Positions 16,028-22,870 of a stretch of DNA of 27,144 bases are shown here, in pieces. Location of the stretch: positions 1 through 27,144 of the forward strand of contig JAHHRH010000019.1 in the NCBI GenBank assembly GCA_020025915.1, written 5' to 3'. Both the position numbers and the translations under genes were made by a program. Under the pieces are notes generated by a model. That model saw only the letters and a program-made list of their open reading frames with translations, made no database searches and had not been told where the DNA came from. The stretch comes from Sutterella sp. (GTDB taxonomy: Bacteria > Pseudomonadota > Gammaproteobacteria > Burkholderiales > Burkholderiaceae_F). Within the stretch, counting starts at the first letter, position 1, and every line of letters starts with the position of its first letter.

Positions 16028-18391
16028 ATGTCCATATTGATTCTTTCTATCCCCGCTATGTGTTGCCCAGCTGAGGGAGGCCCGATTGAACGTGCCTTAC
16101 TCGCCATAGATCGTGTCACCCATGTCTCTATTGACTATGGGGCACGCACCGTACAGGTGACCCACACGCTTGAGGACACATCTGTCATTACGGATGCCCT
16201 GTTGAAATTGAGCTTACCTGCCGATGTGATTTCATCTGGCTCACACCGCATTGTTCTTAGTGTGCCAGAGATGGACTGCCCCGTTGAAGCAGGCGAAATT
16301 CAAAAAGCATTTGCTGAAGACGACATTCTTGACGCTGATCTTAACGTCATGAACCGCACCGTAACGCTAACGGGTGACGATGCCCTTGAAGCGCGCGCCA
16401 TTGCCGCCATTGAGCGTTGTGGCTATAATGCTCGCCCTGTTACCGCGCCCCCTAAAGCCATCGAAAACGCACCTATCCCATGGACACTCTATATCGGCGC
16501 TTTAATCATGGCACTCCTTTCCGAGGGCATTGAATTATTTGCAGAATATCGTCCAGATAGCTTACCGATTGGTCACGAAATCGCCGACATGTTGACCTTA
16601 GGTCTTGCGCTGATTGCGATTCTCATGTCAGGGATTACCACCTTTAAAAACGGGCTCATTGCTGTTCTTCACGGTAACCTCAACATGAATGCCTTAATGG
16701 CTGTAGCAGTCATAGGCGGCGTTCTCATTGGCGCCTGGCCAGAAGCGGCGATGGTGATGGTGCTATTCCAGATTTCTGAATCCATTGAACAGCTTTCGAT
16801 GACGAAAGCGCGCCGTTCGATTCGCGACTTGATGAGTGTAGCCCCAGAAACCGCTGATGTTCGTAACGGCAATACATTTACGGCTGTCCCAGCGGCTGAA
16901 GTGGGCATTGGCGCCGTAGTTCGTGTGAGCCCCGGCGACCGTGTGCCATTAGACGGTCGTATTGTGCGCGGTCACACGGCACTAGACCAATCAATGGTGA
17001 CTGGCGAAAGCATGCCAGCCGAAAAAGGCGAAGGCGACACCGTTTGGTCTGGGACGGTGAACCTTACTTCTACCATTGAAATCATCGTTACGGCACCTGC
17101 CTCTGAAAGCCTGACGGCACGCATCATTGATGCGGTTGAAAATGCGCAAGCGACCAAATCGCCCGTACAACGCTTTGTTGATCGCTTTGCGCAGGTCTAT
17201 ACGCCCATCGTCTTTGCCGTAGCACTCGCAACGGCCATCATTCCGTCACTCATGACCGGTGACTGGGACACCTGGATTTATCGGGCGCTTTGCTTATTAG
17301 TGATTGCTTGTCCGTGCGCTCTGGTGATTTCAACGCCAGTCACAATTGTGTCGGCCTTGGCCACTGCCACCCGTTGCGGTCTCCTCATTAAGGGCGGCCT
17401 CTATCTTGAACAGGCGCGTCACCTTAAGCACGTCGGTTTAGATAAGACGGGTACTTTGACGCGTGGCGAACCCGTCGTCGCTGGTGTTACCTATTTGATG
17501 ACTTTTGACGAAAAGCTCACCGGTGCTTTGGCAACGAGCCTTGCTGCCATGAACCGCCATCCTTTATCTCAGGCGATTGCCCACTGGGGTCAGGCACAGC
17601 ATCTACCCACCTACTCGGTTGACGGCTTTACGGCGTTGCCGGGCGCAGGGGTTGAAGGTCGTATCGAAAAAGGTATGGTGCGCTTAGTCAACCTGCGTTG
17701 GCTCGAAGCACAGAGTTTAGCCGACGATGACATTCGTCAGGCCTTCGAAACCTACACTAAACAAGGCATGTCCACCGTAGCGCTCGCAGACACCTTTGGT
17801 GTGCAAGCAGTCTTTGGTCTTGAAGACGTCATCAAAGAAGACACGGTTGACGGCCTTCGTCAGCTCGAAGCGGTTGGCTTGACGCCTTGGCTTTTGACGG
17901 GTGACCATGAAGCGGCCGCGCAGTCCTTAGCCAAAAAGGTGGGTTTAACGAACGTGGCAACAGACCTCTTGCCTGACGACAAGCTCGCCAAAATTGAAGG
18001 CCTTCAAAAAGACGGGCTCACGGCGATGGTGGGTGATGGCATCAACGATGCGCCAGCTCTTGCACGCAGTGATATCGGGATTGCCATGGGCATTCGCGGG
18101 ACAGATAGTGCAATTGAAGCGGCACACGTGGCCGTCATGGATGACAAGATTTCGTCCATTGCCACCCTGGTGCGACTCTCTCGCATGACGCATGATGTGC
18201 TTGTTCAAAACATCATTTTTGCGATTGGTGTCAAGGTGGTCTTTGCCCTCCTCGCACTCTCTGGCCTTGCCACCATGTGGATGGCGGTCTTTGCAGACAC
18301 GGGCACTTGCCTGATCGTAGTCGCAAATGCCATGCGTATGCTTAGAGCGAAACCTAAGCTCGATCGTATGGCTGAAGAAGCCCGAGCCTAA
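16028..18391 (+). CDS. zntA: Zn2+/Cd2+/Pb2+-exporting P1B-type ATPase
   Basis: A 787-residue heavy-metal efflux pump. Two degenerate N-terminal metal-binding domains carry MCCPAE (C13) and MDCPVE (C84) where CxxC is usual; such Cys-Pro-x-Glu variants fit divalent-metal pumps. The actuator motif is TGES (325-328), the transmembrane metal site CPC (428-430), the phosphorylation motif DKTGTLT (D472), then HP in NRHPLSQAIA and GDGIND in the ATP-binding domain. The HEAVY-metal P-ATPase core is complete. I start at the ATG at 16028, because the in-frame ATG at 15977 lies within the promoter's -10 region. Regulated by the divergent MerR protein; followed by a terminator. Confidence 0.93.
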   Translation: MSILILSIPAMCCPAEGGPIERALLAIDRVTHVSIDYGARTVQVTHTLEDTSVITDALLKLSLPADVISSGSHRIVLSVPEMDCPVEAGEIQKAFAEDDILDADLNVMNRTVTLTGDDALEARAIAAIERCGYNARPVTAPPKAIENAPIPWTLYIGALIMALLSEGIELFAEYRPDSLPIGHEIADMLTLGLALIAILMSGITTFKNGLIAVLHGNLNMNALMAVAVIGGVLIGAWPEAAMVMVLFQISESIEQLSMTKARRSIRDLMSVAPETADVRNGNTFTAVPAAEVGIGAVVRVSPGDRVPLDGRIVRGHTALDQSMVTGESMPAEKGEGDTVWSGTVNLTSTIEIIVTAPASESLTARIIDAVENAQATKSPVQRFVDRFAQVYTPIVFAVALATAIIPSLMTGDWDTWIYRALCLLVIACPCALVISTPVTIVSALATATRCGLLIKGGLYLEQARHLKHVGLDKTGTLTRGEPVVAGVTYLMTFDEKLTGALATSLAAMNRHPLSQAIAHWGQAQHLPTYSVDGFTALPGAGVEGRIEKGMVRLVNLRWLEAQSLADDDIRQAFETYTKQGMSTVALADTFGVQAVFGLEDVIKEDTVDGLRQLEAVGLTPWLLTGDHEAAAQSLAKKVGLTNVATDLLPDDKLAKIEGLQKDGLTAMVGDGINDAPALARSDIGIAMGIRGTDSAIEAAHVAVMDDKISSIATLVRLSRMTHDVLVQNIIFAIGVKVVFALLALSGLATMWMAVFADTGTCLIVVANAMRMLRAKPKLDRMAEEARA

Positions 18392-18401
18392 AACCCTTCC
18401 G

Positions 18402-18437
18402 AAGGCGTCAGATCTGTTAAAAAGATGACGCCTTTTT
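18402..18437 (+). terminator. Rho-independent terminator after the ATPase gene
   Basis: AAGGCGTCA (18402-18410) pairs with TGACGCCTT (18426-18434), followed by a T run to 18437. Confidence 0.9.
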
Positions 18438-18514
18438 CGTAGCTACTTGAAACAGTTGAGTCCGCAAAAATATCGCCAGTCGCGTTATGCTTAAGAGAAT
18501 CCTTATTCCTTTTG

Positions 18515-19099
18515 ATGCGTCTAGCCATGACTGATCCGAACCACCTCGAACCCAAAAATGGGGATTTTGTTGCCTATCTTGATCGACTTCAAGAGAATTC
18601 GCTCGAGGCTTTGCGTCAAGCCAATCAAGAATCGTTAACCCATCCTGTCAGCATGCCTGATAGTGTGCAAGGTGACGTTGACCTAAAGATAATCGCCACT
18701 GAATTACGTCAACGCATTGAAGCGGATTGTGAGGCGCAAGGACTTACATTACCTCAAACGCCAGTCGACACACCGGCCATCAACGTGCCCCCCGTCACAC
18801 CCAACAAGCCCCAAGAAGACGTCTCTGTCAGTGAGTCTTTTCGTCGTGACCATCATTTGGGTTCACGCAAGAGAAGTTCGAGCATCTCTTCGACGACCAC
18901 CACAACACCTACGCCAACGCCACAACGCCGTCGGTCTAACAAATCTTTCGTGATGTTTTTAGGCAATAGCCTTATGATGTTTGGCGTTTTCTTATCGATC
19001 GTTTTCACTAACGAGGAGATGGACGCATTGATTGGCCCCGCCATCATGATGGCAATCATTGGCTTCATCGTGACAAAGATCGCTACTGCGCGTCACTAA
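18515..19099 (+). CDS. Uncharacterised protein with low-complexity linker and C-terminal membrane hairpin
   Basis: A 194-residue protein of unrecognised family. The first 100 residues are acidic and Gln-rich, with a predicted helical stretch (YLDRLQENSLEALRQANQE). A Ser/Thr/Pro linker follows (about 122-137: SSSISSTTTTTPTPTP), then a basic patch QRRRSNK and two hydrophobic helices (about 146-165 and 172-190) ending close to the C-terminus. This layout suggests a cytoplasmic domain tethered to the membrane from its C-terminal side. The start is uncertain: ATG at 18515 or at 18527, both with weak Shine-Dalgarno sequences. It is flanked by terminators on both sides. Confidence 0.65.
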   Translation: MRLAMTDPNHLEPKNGDFVAYLDRLQENSLEALRQANQESLTHPVSMPDSVQGDVDLKIIATELRQRIEADCEAQGLTLPQTPVDTPAINVPPVTPNKPQEDVSVSESFRRDHHLGSRKRSSSISSTTTTTPTPTPQRRRSNKSFVMFLGNSLMMFGVFLSIVFTNEEMDALIGPAIMMAIIGFIVTKIATARH

Positions 19100-19130
19100 C
19101 ATGTCTGATCATCGCATTCATCATAAAGCA

Positions 19131-19163
19131 AAACGGGATCGCACTGCGTCGATCCCGTTTTTG
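19131..19163. terminator. Bidirectional terminator between convergent genes
   Basis: An 11-bp perfect stem AAACGGGATCG (19131-19141) / CGATCCCGTTT (19150-19160), with T-rich sequence on the plus side and A-rich on the other. It serves the membrane-protein gene (plus) and the MazG-like gene (minus). Confidence 0.9.
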
Positions 19164-19166
19164 GCC

Positions 19167-19988
19167 TTAACAATCTAAGGCGGCTAAGTGCGTCAATGCT
19201 CGCTCAATGAGTCCAGACTTGACAGCACGCTCAAATCGCCCTGTGTTTGCTCGTGCTTCACGCACCACAATCGTTAGCAAAGCCACAATCCCACGTGCAT
19301 CTAAGCGCGACACATCAAGGTCGTCAGTGACTTTCAAAACACCCTCACGCGCCAAAGTAAGGACGGCTTGTGGATCTTCAACGAGTGAGACAGCCTGCCA
19401 AAAGGCGGTCGCTGCTCTCGAATTCACCAAAAAGCGTTCGCCATCGGCACGGGTATACCATTCGCCAACATTCGCTTCCGACTTCAATTCAGGCAAAAAA
19501 CGAGTTAAAACGGTCCACTCGGATGTTTTAGGCACAGGCGGCACGATCATCGTTGTGGTTGATGGTTGAGATTCAGTCCATGCCTCATGGTCAAGAGATT
19601 GACTCGCAACTTTCGCCCGAGCTTCTGCCTTGAGTCGCTCGTAGCCACCCGTCAAGCCTTTGACCTTGTCGACGGGATAGCGCTCGTTATTTTTGGCGAG
19701 CTTCGCATTCACGATCTCGTCCATCGAAAGCCCTAATCGGTCACTCAGCAAAACAGCATAGATGAGCACATCCGCCAACTCTTCAGCTATAGCTCCACGC
19801 TTATGCGCCACCTCTGTATCGCGACCCGACCATTGAAAGAGTTCAAGTAATTCGCTGGCCTCTAAAGATAAAGAAATCGACAAATCTTTCGGATTGTGAA
19901 AGGGCGCCCAATCGCGATCATCACGAAAACGGCGAATACGTGCCAATGTGTCTTCCGAGAGACCCATAAATCGTGTCGACTTTGCCAT
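19167..19988 (-). CDS. MazG-like nucleotide pyrophosphohydrolase with C-terminal extension
   Basis: A 273-residue protein. The first 115 or so residues are a compact MazG/RS21-C6-like (dCTPase-type) domain with the metal motif E43-x2-E46...E70-x2-D73 and the family segment FHNPKDLSISLSLEASELLELFQW split over 30-53. Such enzymes hydrolyse non-canonical or excess dNTPs to monophosphates. Residues about 140-273 are an added domain absent from ordinary members. Its end (LLTIVVREARANTGRFERAV, then KSGLIERAL) resembles from memory the tail of DUF6508 proteins; this is tentative. I use the ATG at 19988; an in-frame ATG at 19994 and TTG at 20003 also exist. Confidence 0.82.
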   Translation of the reverse strand: MAKSTRFMGLSEDTLARIRRFRDDRDWAPFHNPKDLSISLSLEASELLELFQWSGRDTEVAHKRGAIAEELADVLIYAVLLSDRLGLSMDEIVNAKLAKNNERYPVDKVKGLTGGYERLKAEARAKVASQSLDHEAWTESQPSTTTMIVPPVPKTSEWTVLTRFLPELKSEANVGEWYTRADGERFLVNSRAATAFWQAVSLVEDPQAVLTLAREGVLKVTDDLDVSRLDARGIVALLTIVVREARANTGRFERAVKSGLIERALTHLAALDC

Positions 19989-20008
19989 GTTCATTCCGTT
20001 CAAACGAA

Positions 20009-20040
20009 TGGCCTACGAGATGGCGCCACCTCATAGGCCA
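20009..20040 (-). terminator. Long hairpin between the 452-residue ORF and the MazG-like gene
   Basis: The arms 20009-20022 and 20027-20040 pair almost completely, with two mismatches around a GCGC centre. Minus-strand transcription from the upstream gene meets the stem and then TTCGTTTG, a mediocre U tract. It may be a terminator or a partial attenuator, since the MazG-like gene starts only about 20 nt later. Confidence 0.6.
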
Positions 20041-20055
20041 AGGGTTTTGTGCTAC

Positions 20056-21414
20056 TTAATGCTCAAGCACCATAAGTGCTTCAACCGTATTGTCTTCACG
20101 CATGCGGACAGCATAGCGACGAGGACGACCCTGCAAAATCAAGTAACGGTCAATCGCCGTCTGCAGGCGTTCGACGTCCGTCTTTAAGCGAGCGACCGAT
20201 TCATCGTGAGCTTGTCCCAAGAGGTCTGCGTCGCGCTTCACTTGCCCAGCTAAATCCATCGCGGTCGCATTCATCGTACGCCCTTGCACTTCCATCGCGT
20301 CGTATACGATGTGGCGAGCCTTATCGAGTAAAGCGTGGACATCGGGGAACTTTTCGACATTACGCGCAATGTAGGTCGAGCAATGCATCCCGTGCAAATA
20401 GTTGTCGCCACTCACCACACGAATCACAGCGAGCGTACGCAAATAAAGCACCGCCAGTTCACGCTCTAAGATGGACGGAATACACGTCGTCAAAGCAACG
20501 TCTGCTTCTTCAGGCGTTTTTATATTCTTTTCGAGCGTTGCCAAACTTTCGTCAATACGACGGTTAATAGCGTACATCTCTTGCGCCAACTTGTCGGTAC
20601 GTTCACTACGTTCTTGCGCCTGCCCTTCGCCAGCGCCTAAGCGACGTACGTCACGCACTAAATCAAAGAGCGCATCCCAACGCTGATCCCAAGCTAAACC
20701 TTCAACGGCGGTCACCAAGAGTTTGACGCGTTGCAGTAATTGACGAACGCCATTGAGTTCTTCTTCAAGTAAGCCATCGAGCTCATGCTTTTTGTCCGTC
20801 GGATCACACATCATCCAAAGCTGCGTGACGTATGGGAAGGCGCCATACTCATGGTCTTCAACCTCCATCGGACGACCTAAAGCCTGTGCATTTTCACCTA
20901 ACGCAATCACTTGCAAATCATTAGAAGTCGCATTGGAGTGTGGCATAAAGCCAGAACGCAACGCATCCCCAATCATCTTCGAAAAATTGAGCGAATAAAT
21001 ATGGCAACTTAAACCATCGCCCGGTTCTTTTTCAAGCGTACAGTTACGCGCAAAGAGTGAATTGAGCGTCTTCAACTCTTCTTCGGGTACGGGCAGCGTA
21101 CGATAATGATCTTCGTCGATATCAAGCGAACGTTGCACAAACAGATCTGCAGCCGTCACACTCCCCTCAAGCGTTGTAAAAGCGAGCATCGAAGGACGCC
21201 TCACGCCAACAACTGGTCCATGCTTCACGGGTTCGAGTTCTAGCTTTACCTCGGGTTGCGGCATCTTAGGGCCTGTCGGACGTGCGCCCACACGATCGAC
21301 CGTACGACGTTTCACGGGCTTTGAACGACGGCGCAACGCTTGCCAGGCAGCACCACCACCAAAACCCGCAGCGCACGCAGTGATCAACAACCAGGTCAAA
21401 ATTTCATTATCCAT
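20056..21414 (-). CDS. Uncharacterised membrane-anchored protein, mostly cytoplasmic helical domain
   Basis: A 452-residue protein I do not recognise. One N-terminal helix (about residues 5-26, LTWLLITACAAGFGGGAAWQ) followed by RRRSKPVKRR predicts an N-out, cytoplasmic-in anchor. A Pro-rich linker (about 45-70) leads to a large globular region. The middle and C-terminal thirds are strongly helical and charged, with probable coiled-coil stretches (near 215-235, 275-305 and 400-430). No enzymatic motif is visible. The start chosen is the ATG at 21414 (MDNEIL) with GGTGA upstream; a TTG at 21432 is possible. It is divergent from the aldo/keto reductase gene and separated from the MazG-like gene by a hairpin. 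Confidence 0.72.
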   Translation of the reverse strand: MDNEILTWLLITACAAGFGGGAAWQALRRRSKPVKRRTVDRVGARPTGPKMPQPEVKLELEPVKHGPVVGVRRPSMLAFTTLEGSVTAADLFVQRSLDIDEDHYRTLPVPEEELKTLNSLFARNCTLEKEPGDGLSCHIYSLNFSKMIGDALRSGFMPHSNATSNDLQVIALGENAQALGRPMEVEDHEYGAFPYVTQLWMMCDPTDKKHELDGLLEEELNGVRQLLQRVKLLVTAVEGLAWDQRWDALFDLVRDVRRLGAGEGQAQERSERTDKLAQEMYAINRRIDESLATLEKNIKTPEEADVALTTCIPSILERELAVLYLRTLAVIRVVSGDNYLHGMHCSTYIARNVEKFPDVHALLDKARHIVYDAMEVQGRTMNATAMDLAGQVKRDADLLGQAHDESVARLKTDVERLQTAIDRYLILQGRPRRYAVRMREDNTVEALMVLEH

Positions 21415-21606
21415 AACAAAATCACCACTCAATTCGGTTCCACCTCGGCATGACGAGGTCGATTCAGGCGCTCGATCCTGAATTTTTCATCCGCTATTTT
21501 ATCGATTTTTAGTCGTTTTAAGGTATAGGTTCAGGTTGCTCAACGAGCTTTTTTCTCCTTTTCGACTTTTATCAATACTTTTTTTTGAGCGCTCCTCTAC
21601 AATACT

Positions 21607-21649
21607 TTGAATTAGATTTATTAGCGATTGATAACTTGATGAGTTATCA
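21607..21649 (+). promoter_or_regulatory. Promoter and palindromic operator of the aldo/keto reductase gene
   Basis: The -35 is TTGAAT (21607-21612), then a 17-bp spacer, then -10 GATAAC (21630-21635). The -10 sits in a perfect 8-bp inverted repeat, TGATAACT (21629-21636) / AGTTATCA (21642-21649), with a 5-bp centre. A repressor bound there would block the promoter. No regulator gene is adjacent. Confidence 0.6.
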
Positions 21650-21656
21650 TCATCAC

Positions 21657-21662
21657 AGGAGA
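21657..21662 (+). promoter_or_regulatory. Shine-Dalgarno fixing a GTG start
   Basis: AGGAGA lies 6 nt before the GTG at 21669. It makes that codon the start of the reductase rather than the in-frame ATGs at 21585 or 21639, the latter of which falls inside the operator. Confidence 0.8.
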
Positions 21663-21668
21663 CGTTCC

Positions 21669-22523
21669 GTGTTCTCGTCCTTTGACGACAAATTTGAACT
21701 TACGAATGGCGTTCAAATCCCTTGTATGGGCTTTGGCACTTGGCAAGTACCCAACGATAGTAGCCTTGAAAACGCCGTATCTTCTTCTTTGCAGCTCGGT
21801 TACCGCCTCTTTGACACTGCCCAAATCTATGCCAACGCAGCTGCGATTGGTCACGCTGTTCACGCAAATGGCATGTCACGCGAACAAGTTTTTATTACGA
21901 GCAAAATTTGGGCCTCACACCGTAGCTACGAAGGCGTGATGACAGCCTTTAAAGACACGCTTGAGCAACTCAAGACGTCTTATCTCGACATGTTGCTCAT
22001 TCATTGGCCAGCCGCCCAAGGTGAACCTATGATTTGGCAAAGTCAAAATGCTGGCACCTGGCGTGCTCTTGAAGACCTTTACGAAGAGCGTTTGGTTCGC
22101 GTTATCGGGGTCTCCAACTTCTTGCCGCACCACCTCGTGCCGCTTTTAGCACGTGCTCGTATTAAGCCCATGGTGAATCAACTCGAAGTTCATCCGGGGC
22201 ACCCCCAGTTTGCAGCAGTGAATTTCTGCTTTAAGCATCGTATCGCCGTGCAGGCCTGGAGTCCGTTGGGTCGTGGCACACTCATCCACAATTCGACCAT
22301 TCGCGATATCGCCGAAGCCCACAATGTGTCACCCGCGCAGGTCGCCATTCGCTGGAGTCTTCAGCACGGCCTTATGCCCATCGTCAAAGCCTTGACCCTC
22401 GAACATCTGATCGAAAACTCGAAGGTCTTTGACTTTACGTTAACGGCTGAAGACATGGCTCGATTGGATAATCTGCCGCCCGTCTCCTTCTCTGGCTTAC
22501 ACCCAGACACGGTCACCTTCTAA
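21669..22523 (+). CDS. Aldo/keto reductase (2,5-diketo-D-gluconate reductase-like)
   Basis: A 284-residue NADPH-dependent reductase of the AKR superfamily, with the catalytic tetrad D49, Y54, K79 and H112 (numbered from the GTG). Motifs GFGTWQVP, RLFDTAQIYANA, LLIHWP, VIGVSNF and AWSPLGRG follow in the expected order. Length and motifs fit the DkgA/DkgB (AKR5) group, which reduce small aldehydes such as methylglyoxal and some sugars; substrate cannot be read from sequence. The protein is cytosolic. It is monocistronic, with its own promoter-operator and terminator. Confidence 0.9.
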   Translation: MFSSFDDKFELTNGVQIPCMGFGTWQVPNDSSLENAVSSSLQLGYRLFDTAQIYANAAAIGHAVHANGMSREQVFITSKIWASHRSYEGVMTAFKDTLEQLKTSYLDMLLIHWPAAQGEPMIWQSQNAGTWRALEDLYEERLVRVIGVSNFLPHHLVPLLARARIKPMVNQLEVHPGHPQFAAVNFCFKHRIAVQAWSPLGRGTLIHNSTIRDIAEAHNVSPAQVAIRWSLQHGLMPIVKALTLEHLIENSKVFDFTLTAEDMARLDNLPPVSFSGLHPDTVTF

Positions 22524-22547
22524 CAATTTAAAAGAAGACCAAATCTC

Positions 22548-22577
22548 AAGCAGCGTGAGTTTTTCGCGCTGCTTTTT
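22548..22577 (+). terminator. Rho-independent terminator after the aldo/keto reductase gene
   Basis: AAGCAGCG (22548-22555) / CGCTGCTT (22567-22574) followed by a T run. Confidence 0.9.
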
Positions 22578-22595
22578 CGTTGATACTAAACACGC

Positions 22596-22628
22596 AAAAG
22601 GCTACCTTTCTTCACGAAAAGTAGCCTT
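22596..22628 (-). terminator. Rho-independent terminator of copA
   Basis: AAGGCTAC (22598-22605) / GTAGCCTT (22621-22628). On the minus strand the stem ends in TTTT, the complement of 22596-22599. It lies 27 nt past the copA stop. Confidence 0.85.
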
Positions 22629-22654
22629 CTCAAGGAGTAACTACGCCCTAAGGC

Positions 22655-22870
22655 TTATTCGGTTTCGATACCCATTACCTTAAAGCCCGCGCCAGACACA
22701 ACCGCCGAGAGGATCAAGTCAGAGACCGACTCAGCCACCTTGACACGAGCCTGATTCTTTTCAAGGCTCATTTCGACAGCTTCAACGCCTGGCAAAGCCT
22801 TCAGCGCTTTTTCAACGGCGGACGTGCAATGACCACAATGCATTCCTTCGATATGAATGACCTTATCCAT
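22655..22870 (-). CDS. copZ: CopZ-like copper chaperone, internal in-frame start within copA
   Basis: An internal ATG at 22870, in the copA frame, would give a 71-residue HMA protein: exactly the size of free CopZ. It starts MDKVIHIEGMHCGHC (C12, C15) and runs to the shared stop. Directly before it is AGGAGGT at 5-nt spacing, the best Shine-Dalgarno in this window. The codons of that site are read in copA as Glu-Arg-Arg-Ser-Ile, which looks like an old intergenic region now translated through. Free CopZ would ferry Cu(I) to CopA. Whether both products are made is inference; the sequence features are directly visible. Confidence 0.7.
   Translation of the reverse strand: MDKVIHIEGMHCGHCTSAVEKALKALPGVEAVEMSLEKNQARVKVAESVSDLILSAVVSGAGFKVMGIETE

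Noticed and set aside
21585..21668. Upstream in-frame starts of the aldo/keto reductase (21585, 21639)
   Set aside because: They fall in or before the promoter/operator and lack ribosome sites; GTG 21669 has AGGAGA at ideal spacing.
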